Source of the DNA: Brugia malayi
Lineage: Eukaryota; Nematoda; Chromadorea; Rhabditida; Onchocercidae
Length of the DNA: 64,000 bases
Reading direction: 5' to 3'
NCBI RefSeq assembly: GCF_000002995.4
Contig: NW_025062479.1
Span: forward strand, 21,572,721 to 21,636,720
The position numbers and the translations under genes are program-made. Positions 1-19,410 of the stretch are shown piece by piece (the stretch's first letter is position 1; every line of letters starts with the position of its first letter). The notes below the pieces were generated by a model. The model was given only the letters and a program-made list of their open reading frames with translations. It ran no database searches and was not told the DNA's origin.

Positions 1-62
1 AATGTTCAGCAATGATTTATTGTTTAAAGTTAATTAAATAAAAAAAAAATCAGTATAGGTGA

Positions 63-1434
63 CTAGAAAACTTGCGCTAATTTGGCTCGATTCCGTTTCA
101 GTTTATCGATTTCCTTAACAAGTGCTTTTTCAGTACGACTAGAAGTGAACTTCGTTTGAGAGTATGCAATCTCCAATTCTTCCAAACGTGCTGTCAATCT
201 GCTTTCATCCTTGTAGACCAAATCATTTTCTATATCGGACAATAATGCATTCTGTAAAATTTTCATTTCATGATTATATATATAAATAAATCAAATTTCA
301 TTATTGAGTGAACTAAATCCTCAAGAAGATATATATATATATACGGTCCATTATTTTTCAATAAATGGACCCATTTTTTGAAAATAATATCTTCCCTTCC
401 ATAAAAACAATGATCACAGTATGTTATAAATTCACAAGAAATGCTAAACTAGTTAGAAATTCTAGATTAAACTTCTTTATTTTGAACTTTAAATTTTCAT
501 TTTGTCATTTCTAGGTTCCTAACACCTTTGCTATTAACAACGTGACCGATAATAGTGCACGATATCGATATATTTCTATTAAATCATTAAAAATTTCATG
601 ATTTAAGAAGCAGATGAGTAGTAATTTCACGACATAAGGTAATCGCTAACCTTTTCTGTGAGCAGTTTTTTGATTTCATTAATTTCAATTTTCATTCCAT
701 CAGCCTCAACCTTCAATTGTTCCCTCCTTTTGCAAGGTTCTTGCTTGCTCTGCTTTAACATATTCAAAGTTCCAATAGTGTTGTTCCTTCCTATAATTCT
801 ATCGATCTGCAAATAAAGGGAAACATGACAAAGAAGTATGACAAACACATCCGAAAAATTACTCAACAATCAGTTGAAAGAGGTTTTAAAAAATTGAGCT
901 TTAAGCATACTGAAATGAAGCATTTATAACAAGTTCATAGTTATCAAGAAGTAAACATATTACCAATTATTTACAAGTTTCTATATTACTCAGTAGAGAT
1001 GTGGAATAAAGCTGAAAGAATAAAGCTAATTGGTATGTCAGTCAAAGTCATAACCTTATATACATACCCAATAGTGAATGAATGAATAAACAATACTGGT
1101 GGTGAATGGTCAGCAATACAGGCGATAAGGGATGATAGACAAAGATTTAAATTACTAAAAGGCATATTCATTAGCTTCAAGAAAAAGATTTCAAAACGCC
1201 AAACGGTCTTTAACATAACCTAGAAACTCTAATGACTGAAATAAATAACTTTGAAGCTAAGAAAATCAAGCACTGAAGACTAAAAGTAACCTTCGCGACC
1301 GTTTCGCTAATACTCTGATTATAATTACGAAGTTCCTGCTGAAAAGCTTGTCTATCTGGCACTGTCGGTCTCAAACTGGTTGTCGCAATAACAGTTGCAT
1401 TTGTAATAGGACATGTCGTGCCTTTCTCATCCAT
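63..1434 (-). CDS. Coiled-coil protein resembling the N-terminal part of the BFR1 / proton-pump-interactor superfamily
   Basis: Three minus-strand exons join in phase 0: 1434-1291, 806-651 and 251-63, giving 162 residues and then a TAG stop. Junctions are AAG|GTTACT, CAG|ATCGAT, AAG|GTTAGC and ACAG|AATGCA. The product is highly charged and helical. A short leader (residues 1-24) is followed by a PDRQAF motif and then an almost uninterrupted coiled coil rich in K, E and R. The spacing of PD-x-F, a middle KRREQLK-like basic heptad region and a terminal EKALVKEIDKLKR segment resembles the conserved N-terminal region of BFR1-type proteins, which bind polysomal mRNP in fungi. That resemblance is by eye and weak. 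BFR1 proteins are normally much longer, so the gene may continue beyond the left edge of the window through a donor just before the stop (CAA|GTTTTC). No catalytic motif is present. Confidence 0.6.
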
Positions 1435-9018
<7,584 letters not shown>

Positions 9019-10553
9019 AGGAAGAAATCGTCGACTTATTTCCTTTATTTTAACTTTTCAGCTTCATTTTTTTTAAAAAAAGATTACTTAGCATCTCTTA
9101 CACGACACCCTGCCCCACTCAGGTTTATTGTCTTTTTCCTCAGTAAAATTCTCCCATTTTATGCTCACTGCTATTCTCTATTGCGGTGTCTCTTATTTGC
9201 AGCGGTTGGAATTCATAGAATAGATAAGACCACTGTAGGTTACCGTTAGGTTTTGTGTTGCAATTTTTAAGCAATTGCAAGTGGTCACACCGCTTTAATG
9301 GGTCATGTTCAATTGTCTTTTTCCCGGACTTTTGCGATTTGTCAAACATTTTAAAAAACATAATTTTAACGGGATATTTATCCAGATTTTTTTGGTTTTT
9401 CTTTTTTTTTTTTTTTTTTTATTTTCATACTTTTGTTTTTTTTCTTTTTTAATTGATTCTCTGTAAAAAAAAAAGAATATGGACAAATCCAATGAACAAT
9501 TTGCTTCTTTTGGATTACTCCCGAATATGAGTTATAAGACGCATTATTTGTAGTTTTGTAGTCTTCCCTTTGGCATCACTCCCAATTTACTCTCCATCTT
9601 TGCTAAAATTTATAATGACTTTTAGCTAAAATGACCGAAAACAGTTGAAAATAATCACTTAGAACTGCTGTTGGATAGCTGTTTATATCCAATTTTTGCT
9701 TTTAATGTTCAAGTTAATTTTTCATGAATTGCTTCATTGTCACTCGTTTTTGTGAGCCATACGAATATGTCTTCATTTTCAGTTAAGGCTGGATTATTTC
9801 ATTTAGTTCGGCTATTCAAAAATTCAATTTTTTATGTCATATGGTTACTCAATGCTTCTTTATTAAATATCAAGTGAAAACGGCCTTGTTCATGATTGGA
9901 AATTTAGCTTTTGTTTATCATCTACAGGTTTGTGGGACGTCTGTTAATCAGTATTGTCATCATGTTCTTTTTTGGTCGGTTTGAATAAACCTTGTTGTTG
10001 AATTTTTGTTGTGTACCATATAAGTGAATTTATCGAAGACTATTGAAAAGTATATCATTGACATTGCGACATGATTTCTCACTATTACATTCATATTCGT
10101 AACAGTGTGTTAGTGAGTTTACCGCTCATAAAGCTTGTGGGGAACTCATATGGCTTGAAATTCCAGTGAAATTGTAATATTATTGCGGAAACAAATCGAT
10201 TGGAACCTACTAATAAATAACATTTATATACGGGTAAGTGTTATGACGTATCGAAATATGGACGTGTGAGTTGTATACTTATCCGAATGAGTGCGCAATA
10301 TAATTACACGTAATATTATAGACTTAAAAAATGCAAGAGCAAAGTGGATCTTACGTGGCATTATATCTTCTGTTACCAACAACTACAGACATTATCAAAC
10401 ATTAACTCATGTTAAAAAGGTTGTGATTCATAAAAGTTGGTTAAGTTGTTGAAAGTGAGATTCATGGACGAAGATTAATCTTAAGTCCTGTCCTGATATT
10501 TTTAACCTTTACAATTTATGAGGATATAATTTGGTTATTTAAGATTAGCAGAA
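9019..10553. other. pab-1 3' UTR and intergenic sequence
   Basis: T-rich sequence with no supported exon. The clearest polyadenylation signal, AATAAA, is at 9984-9989, nearly 970 bases past the pab-1 stop, so the 3' UTR may be long. The last 300 bases would hold the promoter of the following plus-strand gene. Confidence 0.5.
9984..9989 (+). terminator. Candidate poly(A) signal AATAAA for pab-1
   Basis: A canonical AATAAA hexamer, the best match on the plus strand between the pab-1 stop and the next gene. A GT/T-rich stretch (TTGTTGTTGAATTTTTGTTGTG) lies just downstream, as expected for a cleavage region. Confidence 0.4.
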
Positions 10554-12577
10554 ATGGAGAGAAGAAGCGATATTATGGAAACAGCTACCAAATCCGGACA
10601 GCACGTCTATCGCATGGTGCACCATTTCCAGAAATATGCTAAAAAGTGCATTGAACTTGGTATTCCAGCACCATTTGCAGCAGAATTGACGAGAAATGCA
10701 TCACAAGCATTGAAAGTAACAGTTTTACATTATGTTTAAGATGTTAAATGCTTCTTCATTTTTTATAGGAATAGACAATTTAATCGATTTCAAAGACATT
10801 CTTTCTGCCAATTTTATTTTCTAACTTTCCATTCTCTTGATTGATGAACTTTTTCCATCAAACGGGATTGTTCAAGTGGTGCACGATAATTATGGCAATT
10901 TCCTACCAGTTGTAGGATTCGGGATTCGAAGATAAGAAGAAACTGTGTCATTGCTTTCGATGTAATTTGGATTTGACTTCTACAAAGACTGTTTCATTCA
11001 GATTGTCAGTGCATAAAAGAAAAGTGAGAAAAAGCAAATGGAGAAAATATAAGAGGTTAAAATTTTAGCAAATACTGCATAAAACGCGGTATAACCAATA
11101 ATGATTAGCTTATATGTGAATTCGAAATTGAATTCTCTCATTCGATCCTTTCATTTAGTGAGGATCGATACTGTTGTTTATTGTTTTCATTAGCGGCAAC
11201 TTCTCTTATATTTCAGTGCATATAGGCGTTAACCTTTCTACATACTAAAAAAAAAAAAAAAAAAAACTATCAAGCAGCATATCTTTTGCTTCCCTTACTT
11301 TTAAACTTATCTTCAAATAGTATTTGTGCACTAGAAAATTAAAAAACTATTTCAAAAAGTTAGTTTTCCTTAGCATTTGTGTTTCCATTTCTGATATCAT
11401 ATGAACTAGATTATCGCTAAGCTAATCCAAGTTCAATTTACATAGAAAAAAATGATTTTTAACTCTTTCGAATGTTTATTAATTTAGGTCTCAGTTGATA
11501 GTGGTTTGCAAAGGATGTGGAGCTGAAATGAAAGGTGGCGCCTTTCATGAAAGATTGACAATTAAAGAATGTGAGAGAAGAGATATAAATACATCTTTTG
11601 ATCAAAGTTTGAGAGAAGAATCACGAAGATCTTCAGTACAATCTACTTTTTCTACACCAAGAACTTCATTTCGAGAAACTCCAATTTCCAGGCAGTTGGT
11701 TTCATGTTTCCAGTTTTTCTTTCGTTTTAATTCATCTTTAGTTCTTTAAAACACGGATGTATTTTCATCGAGGTATAACTATTACATTGTGCAAAAATAC
11801 ACGAACAAATGTTCGTTAAAGTTAACTGGAAATCTAAAATTTGTTGAGACTGAATTAATTTAAAGTTTTTATCATTTGTAGCTGTGTTTTTTTTTTTTTT
11901 TTTTTTTCTTTTACTGAACTAAATTTTCATGACGCTGTGCAACACATATGCCCATAAATTAGCTGTATTTATTAGGACATTAAAATTTTCAAACAGCGAA
12001 TAGTTGAAGGGGAGAGAAATATTTAAGTAAAAGTGTTTACTCATTACATATAGTGTTAGCATCTTCACCACATTACAGTAGCGATTATGGGGATGACAAT
12101 AATTTGCAACAGTGACCTAATTCAGGAGATTCCTTTCTTGGATTGCTCATCAATGCCAACATATTTTTATGAATGAGATGTTTCAATATACAATTAATAA
12201 TCAAATATGTTTTTTCTGCTGTGTACACTCTCTCACATATTGCGATATATTTTTGTGATATATGTGGCCATACATCACTTCAACTTGTTCATTTTGACCA
12301 GCCAGTTCTGTCCAACACATTTTCACACCACGATATCTTGCAGAAAAACAGAAAGTTTACTTTCTTGCTAATTTTGTTCGAAGTTTTCTTTTCGATCACA
12401 ACTCTTAAAAGTGTTGCGTCAAATATCTCTTTCAGTGTAATGGAAAGGAAAATTTCATCTTCTGGACGTCGACGAAAGCTGGCATCGAAATTGCAACGTG
12501 TTCTGGCTAGTCAAACACCGATACGCAGAGGGACAAGTTTGCAGGATTTTCTGGAAGTTTTTAAAACCAATACTTGA
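10554..12577 (+). CDS. Small zinc-binding protein resembling RNase MRP subunit C18orf21/RMP24 (Rpp21/Snm1-like)
   Basis: Four exons: 10554-10715, 10916-11055, 11488-11694 and 12436-12577, in consistent phase, giving 216 residues. Exon 2 is short. It begins after TTGTAG and encodes two cysteine motifs in LCHCFRCNLDL; exon 3 encodes CKGCG. Together they could form one four-cysteine zinc site as in Rpp21/Snm1 proteins. The order is an N-terminal helix (VYRMVHHFQKYAKKC), a first Cys pair, a basic linker, a second Cys pair, an S/T-rich stretch, and a C-terminal KLQRVLASQ ... LQDFLEVFK motif. This order and the length match vertebrate C18orf21 (about 220 residues), an RNase MRP component involved in rRNA processing. 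Family assignment is by eye. The exon 3 donor (CA|GTTGGT) was chosen because it alone keeps phase with exon 4. An AG 5 bases before the ATG suggests trans-splicing. Confidence 0.7.
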
Positions 12578-13179
12578 AAGTGAAACGTAATTTACTACTA
12601 TCAAAAAGAAATAAAAGAAATTGTTCAAAAGTCATACCATGAAAGTTGAATTATAAGATTTTATATAGAAGTCGAATCCACTAATCTTCTAATTTAAGTT
12701 TTCCTACTTATGCAAGTATTTCTCTTAAAATAAATAATGTTAAAAATGTTGAGATTTCCTCATTTTGTTCATTTTGTTTATATAGAAGTCACGATACGTC
12801 GGTTCATAAACTTGTTGAGTTTCGAAGTTTTCTGCGCAATTATAAAAGGTAGCTATGAATTTGTATGAACTCGAAACATTTGATTTGAAAATGCAGTGCC
12901 GGAAGAAATTTCGATGCTGAATATTGTAAATTATCGAATGTTGAATAATGAAAAGATATATGTTCAAAGCTCTCGGAAGTTCTTGATTCTTATTTCAGCA
13001 AGCCTTAACAAACTTCAGAGACTTAAGAGGTTATGCAAAGTGATGAATTGAAATCTGGGAAGAGTTCTAGGATTGAGAGACCATAAAAGATAATGTCTAT
13101 GTTGGATTTCATTGTGAACCTCTCTTTTTTTTCTTTTCTTTTTTTTTGAGAAAATTGGCAAATTTTATGAATAACAACA
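12578..13179. other. Intergenic region before the kinase gene
   Basis: 600 bases with no supported exon. A poly(A) signal for the upstream gene lies near the left end. A long pyrimidine tract (about 13121-13147) ending in an AG stands 30 bases before the kinase ATG and may be a trans-splice acceptor. Confidence 0.4.
12610..12615 (+). terminator. Candidate poly(A) signal AATAAA for the RMP24-like gene
   Basis: AATAAA about 33 bases after the TGA stop. A second A-rich AATAAATAAT cluster near 12729 is an alternative. Confidence 0.45.
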
Positions 13180-16100
13180 ATGGGTGGTGGGAATTTGGAG
13201 GACGAAAATTATTACCACGGTTTGTTACCACGCGAAGATTTACCACATCTGCTAATCAATGAAGGCGATTTTTTGGTACGATCAAGTGAAACAGCACCGA
13301 ATCAACCACGACAAGTCATTATTTCTATTTTGGTGGAGAAAAGGGGTGCAATTGTAAGCATATTATAATCTCTGGCGATATGTTTTCTTGAAAATTACCA
13401 CAAATTGAAGTGTTGACAATCAATTGAATCTTTTGTTTTCTATGATTACTTTTTCTATCTTGAAAAAAAAAGTCAAAATTTATCCCTTTAACGCATTAAT
13501 TGAAGAAATGTAATCAAACTCATAATTTAACTTACAGCTAACAAGCCGAGAAGTCTTGGTGTGTGTGTGTGTTTATGTATGTATGTATGTGTTTCTGTCG
13601 ATTATTTATCCTAAGAATTTGCATAAATTTGCATTTTATATTTTATAGCCGTATTTATGGAAATTTCCACTATGAGTTATAATTGAGAAAACTTTTTAGA
13701 TCGATTTCAGAAAGTAAAGTAATATAATTTATCGGAGTTGTAATAACATAATTATTTATAATATAAATTATGAAGTTTTTCCATAAAATAAAATAAGAAT
13801 AGACTAAAGGATAAATTTCTTATAAAATTTGCTAATTGATAATTTTTCTACATTAATGATAATCTTTTCTTATCATTTCGGTATACTAATTTAAACTTTT
13901 CGTAGTATTATGCTATATCACATTAGCATCATTTACAATTCTACAGAACCATCAACTGCAATCTAATATTTTTCGTCGGATATCTTAGCGCTGCTAATTG
14001 TTGGAAATAAAACAGTTCTTTTTGAATTAAATGAATTGAAAGAGCTATTGCTAATCATAAAAAGCGGAAGAAAATGAAAAGTAAACTAAAAAATGCTGAA
14101 ATTCAGTTAAGACATATAGTGGTACAACAAAATGCATACGGGAAATACGTGACCGATGCTCGCGCAAGTTTTGATAGCGTACCAGAGCTCATACAATTTT
14201 ATCAAAAATGTGGTGAACCGGTGCTTAGCACGGTAATATTATACTTTAAATCTAACTTATCCTCAATCGTTGTAAACTTTTTTTAAGTTAAAATTACGTT
14301 AATAACTTAGATATGAATTATAGTTAACATTTAATTCCAATCCTTAAAAAGAAATCTCCAAGTTGAGCTTATAAGTTTAGAAAATACGTAGTATTTTTCT
14401 TGTATAAGTGAAAAATTCTTGTCTTAGATGCCAAAAGAATTATTTAATGAAATGATATATATTAAATAATATGGCGATTTTCCTGCAACAAAAATTTTTT
14501 TTTTTTCTTTGGACCAAATTAATTCTATTACTTTATTTATATCATTAACATAGAAATAAAATTCAATTTGGAGATTTTGGTTATTGTTTACAATGTTTCG
14601 TTATAATACTAATTTAAATGCAATCTTAAATATTAACTTAATAATCTCTCTTAACTGCTAACTTTAAAATATTTGCTAGATTTGCTCGAGACATGGTTAT
14701 AAGTAATTTAATTCCACTTTTTTTAGCTAAAAATTATCATTTTTCGAGCATTATTTTCTAGTAAATTAACTTTTTTAGGTACCAAAGGCGGTTTTGAAAC
14801 GAGCAATAACTCGACCACCATGGGAATTACGACATGAAACAGTTATAATCGAAAACAAAATTGGTGAAGGTGAATTTGGTGAAGTGTTTTCTGGCAAATA
14901 TAAACTTCCAACAGGAAGAGTGATTGAAGTGGCCATTAAATTGGTTTGATTATCATTGATCATTGATAAAATTGTTAGACTATTTGATAATATGAAATAT
15001 AATTATCTATTATCATTAGAGATATTTACAATAAACAACGAATAAATTTGAATTTTTAGGTTTTTTTTCTTTTTTTTTTTTTTTTTAAGGCTAAAACAGC
15101 AGAAACGTCTAAAGAAAAAATAAAAGAAATGATGAAGGAAGCTCGTCTAATGCGTAATTATGAGCATCCAAACGTCATACGTATGTATGGCGTATGCGTT
15201 GAACATGATCCATTACTTATTGTTATGGAATTAGTGAGTATTCTTTAATATAATAAAATAGAATCGTTGCCTTGACCTACTATGTTTTACGTATGCATTT
15301 ACAATTTACGTGTGCATATAATTTTATATTTTTGATTGTTGATTTCTTCAATTATTCGGCGAAATGCCTTAAAAATTGCGTCCTATATATGTGAACTGTG
15401 CCATATATATTTAAAGTTGCGTCACACGTCATATACACTTAAGTTAATTCTGAACTGACGTATACATGTATATTATTATATTTCATTTAAACATTTGTTT
15501 GATTTCTTATTATTAAAGTGCTAACGTAAATTAGTTTTCATTAAATTATTTTACCTTTTTAACATTCAAAAAAAAAAAAAAAAAATTAATTAATATTTCA
15601 AGATTTACAGGTGGATGGTGGTGCATTGGATGATTTTTTGAAGAAAAATCGAGTTTCAGTGAAAGATAAAGTTGAAAAAATGGTTGCTGGTGGTGCTTGG
15701 GGTGTAGAATATTTACATTCAAAAAATTGTATTCATCGTGATATTGCTGCTAGGAATTGTTTACTTACACGTACTGGAATAGTTAGTTTATTTATTTATT
15801 TACTGAACTAAACAAAGTTAAGTTGAATATATTTATGTAAGAGTGAATTTTCAAAATTTGACATTAAATTAATCAAAACTGGATTAATTCTTAAAAAATA
15901 TTTGAATTTTAAATAAAAAGTTAAGCAAAAATTTGTTTAAATTATTCTTTTCATATCATATCTAAAATAAGATTTCAATTTTCTTTTCATATCTAAAATA
16001 AGATTTCAATTTTCAATAATTCAATACGAAAAACAAACGGTTTTTTTTTTTTTTAAAAAAAATATATATATCCACACACTATCGACTGTTAATTTATTAA

Positions 16101-17101
16101 TTAAATTTCTATCGATTAATTAGGTCTGTATTTACTTCTTCTCTGTTACTTTAATTGCTTTTTGTTTGTCATAATCATTTGATAGATATCAAAACTTTCT
16201 TCCACAAAACACAATCAGTTCATGAAAAGGTCATTTCTGTTGCATGTGAAAATATCGGATTTTGGTTTGTCACGTGAAGGTGACGAATATCATATGACAA
16301 AAGCAAGACGAGTACCAATCAAATGGCTTGCACCAGAAACAATCCAACGATTAGTTTACACTTCTAAAACGGATGTATGGAGTTACGGTGTTATGGTATG
16401 GGAAATTTTTGCAAATGCAGCAGAACCATATCCAGGAATGACAAATGCACAAGTGAAAGAAAAAGTATAATAAATTTTGCTAAATTAAAAATTAATTTTT
16501 TTCATTTTAAATATCAAAGATTCTGAATTTCCTGAACACATACACTGACTATTATAAAAATATTTAAAATCATAGAACACTTAATTAATTAAATCAAATC
16601 GTCTTGACATAAATTCACTCAAAATCAAATGCTTTTCAAATTACTTTGAACGAATTTTGTCCCTTGAAATATACTTCTTCTCAACATTTAAATATATCAA
16701 TAGAAGGATGAATTTCATCAATGAATTCTATGATTTCATTAAAATTAACTAAATTAAGTTTTGAATGTGTTATCTTCCTAAAATGCTTACACATGAATTT
16801 GACACAGGTTATAAATGGATACAAAATGCCATTTCCACCAGAAGCACCACCATGGATTGTAGAAGTCGTACATAATTATTGTTGGCAACTGAATCCAGAT
16901 ATGAGAGCTAATATGGGACAAGTTTGTTCATTCATATTCACTTTTAAAATCATACATACCTTCCTTTTGAAAATGACAAAATGTAATTTTAATTGCAGGT
17001 AGCACGACGAATCGAACAGAATGCTGGTATAACAGCTCCAGTGCTTATCACTACACCTGTAACTTATTCGCCGAAGTTAGGAGATTCATTACAACCATCA
17101 G
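13180..17101 (+). CDS. Non-receptor tyrosine kinase, SH2 plus kinase domain (nematode Fer/Fes-like group)
   Basis: Eight exons: 13180-13353, 14107-14232, 14779-14943, 15090-15233, 15611-15781, 16246-16464 (or from 16219), 16808-16921 and 16999-17101. They encode about 405 residues. An SH2 domain (residues about 10-95) starts at YYHGLLPRED and keeps the phosphotyrosine-binding arginine in FLVRSS. The kinase domain follows directly: glycine loop GEGEFGEVFSG, lysine in VAIKLAKT, helix-C glutamate in MMKEARLM, catalytic loop HRDIAARN, DFGLSR, activation-loop tyrosine in EGDEYHM, and KWLAPE. All catalytic residues are present, so it should be active. There is no SH3 or F-BAR domain. MGGGNL at the N-terminus has Gly2 but lacks the Ser/Thr favoured for myristoylation. 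Exon 6 has no AG at the expected acceptor (TTGCAT|GTG at 16245). Exon 8 ends in a strong donor, CAG|GTATGT; unspliced, the frame stops at 17112. Confidence 0.9.
13559..13592 (+). repeat. GT/TATG microsatellite in the kinase intron 1
   Basis: (GT)n followed by (TATG)n, in the first intron of the kinase gene. Confidence 0.85.
15960..16014. repeat. Short direct repeat in a kinase intron
   Basis: A 24-base unit beginning ATCTAAAATAAGATTTC occurs twice (15960-15983 and 15991-16014), separated by CTTTTCAT-like sequence. It looks like local slippage or duplication; no function is inferred. Confidence 0.7.
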
Positions 17102-18798
17102 GTATGTCTTGATTTATTTTACAAATGATAATGCCTAAATGGATCTTAACTAAAATTTAAAATTTCCAATTAGTGTTTAATTGACTTCATTAATAACATT
17201 TTTCTTCATTACTATATATTTGCATTTGGAATTTCATTAGAAAATTCTTTTAAATGATTAGCTGATAAATAAATTTCAAATTTCACTTTTTAAATCTTTC
17301 TTCAGTATTTTTATCTTAGCATAAGAACATAAAATTACTAATCAATCAGTCAAAAAAAAAAAAAAAAAGTTTATTAAATTAATCAAAATTTAGTATTAAA
17401 AAGGAAAGGAAACGAAGGACTGGAAATCAGAAAATCAAAAATCATGAAGAAAAAAATTAAGAAGTCAAAGAAAAGAAAGATCAACAAATAGAAATAGATA
17501 TTTGCCTCTGTCTCCTTATTCTGCTTGCTATTTTAAAATGATCTATCCATAAAATATTAATAATCCAAGTACTTAGCTTGTACAATGTCCATTACAGTAA
17601 TGGTAATTATACGGTAACCCAAACGAAGTTACTGTATGGAGTAGTTTGCAATTAAACAGTAGTATTAAATTATATGGTAATGAATTGAATCAGTTATAAC
17701 TTTAAATTTTTTCTTACTAAAAATCAAAATTTCATTCAATCTTAACTCTACTACATCAATTTAAATAAACATTTAAATTCGTAATATCATATTGACGATC
17801 TATTTTAGTTTTTGTAAAGTGCTCTCATAGTTTTTGTTGTATACTAACAAATTTCTCGTTAGTTCTTCATATTGCCAATCTTCAATTTTCAGTGACACTA
17901 TTTTCTACAAAAAATAAATAAACAAATAATAGAACGATGAATGCAAAGAATTCACAAAAAAAAAAAGAACTCTGATTTTTTTTTTTTTTTTTTTGCACAA
18001 AATTCGAAAACCAATTATAGCTTTAGAAAAATAGAATGATAAAAGTTTAGCTAGTGATTTGATTGTACTTCATGAAAGCATCCTCAATAATATCCTTTGC
18101 AGTTTTGACTAATATATACTATTGTATCTATTTTAGCATTTTGTATGATATAGAGATTAGTGGGAGTGTGGGAAAGATAAGCTTTCATGGATCTTCAAAA
18201 ATGTGTTATTTAAGTATTCGGATTAAAGATTTTTCTTGATTGAAATGTTTATTGAAGTTGTAGTATATTTATGCTAAATAACTATCGGTAAAATGTTATC
18301 ACTTCTTGTTATCAAATGGTGATAATGCTAAAGCATAAATTTATTTGATTGACTATAACTGTGAACTTCAACCTTTTTTACAGTGAAATTTTATTCTCAA
18401 TTTATTTTAATTTCTATTTGGCAACTCCTTTAATTGAAATTATTCAATACCAGAACTGTCCCCTTTTTCGGAACAAAGTTAGATGGCATAAAAGTATATT
18501 TTATACTTTATCAAATATTTGTTAAAAAATGCAACTAATTGGTGCGAATGATTACACGAAGTTATCCTTTTTACCAGTTTTTACTCAAATAATTTTCGTC
18601 ATTTGAAATCATTTTGATTAGTTTTCATTCTTATATGCGGATAATGTTGCAAATATTTTTGTAGTATTAAAAAGTATTATTTAAAAATATGAAAAATGTA
18701 TTTGAAAACAATTTTAATTCAATATATTTTTCTTAAATAATAATTCTTGTATGCTTTAAATTTAACACAAAGTAATTATTGTGTTCAATTTATCTTAG

Positions 18799-18893
18799 AT
18801 CCTCCGAAATATTATACAGATGACAGGAAGTTGGAAGCAATTGTGATTGACATTTCAATTTGTCAAATATTCTTTGTTCAATTTATATTTTGA
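18799..18893 (+). CDS. Candidate alternative terminal exon of the kinase gene
   Basis: After TATCTTAG the sequence is open in the phase expected from the 17101 donor (G|AT). It encodes DPPKYYTDDRKLEAI and then a hydrophobic run, and stops at 18891-18893. No good donor follows within the open frame, so it would be a last exon giving a 32-residue tail. The evidence is only the acceptor and the phase match, so this could be chance. Confidence 0.22.
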
Positions 18894-19383
18894 AAATTTT
18901 TCTCTTCTCAAACAAACTCCCAAAGGATTTTGATAGCATCGTAAAGTACTTTTAAACGTATGAAATGATGAAAAAATTTTTGACTAGAAAATATATTGTA
19001 TTGATTTGAGGCGGACATATTAGATGCGTTCATTGTTTAAGATGAAATTTTGTTGTAATGAAAGATAAAGTAAACAGAAAAGTATTCATTTTTACTTTTA
19101 ATTTACTTTTAAATTTATCATAACAATTTCACACAACAAAATTATGCTATAATTTTATAAGTTTCATTGATGAAAGTTTCAGTTAATATTACATATGAAA
19201 TTAAAATAAGAAGAAAATTCTGTTAGTCATCCAATCGAGAATGACACAGAAATGTAACAATGATAACAAATGACAGAAATGTTTATTTTTGTTTTCTTTA
19301 TAAACACTTTTTGAGAAAAAATCTAACTCTATTCATTACATTATTTTTAATTTTATTACATTAATATTAAATTTTATTTTGCA

Positions 19384-19410
19384 AATAATAATAATAATAA
19401 TAATAATAAT
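19384..19410. repeat. AAT trinucleotide microsatellite
   Basis: Nine tandem AAT units inside the large kinase intron. Confidence 0.9.
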
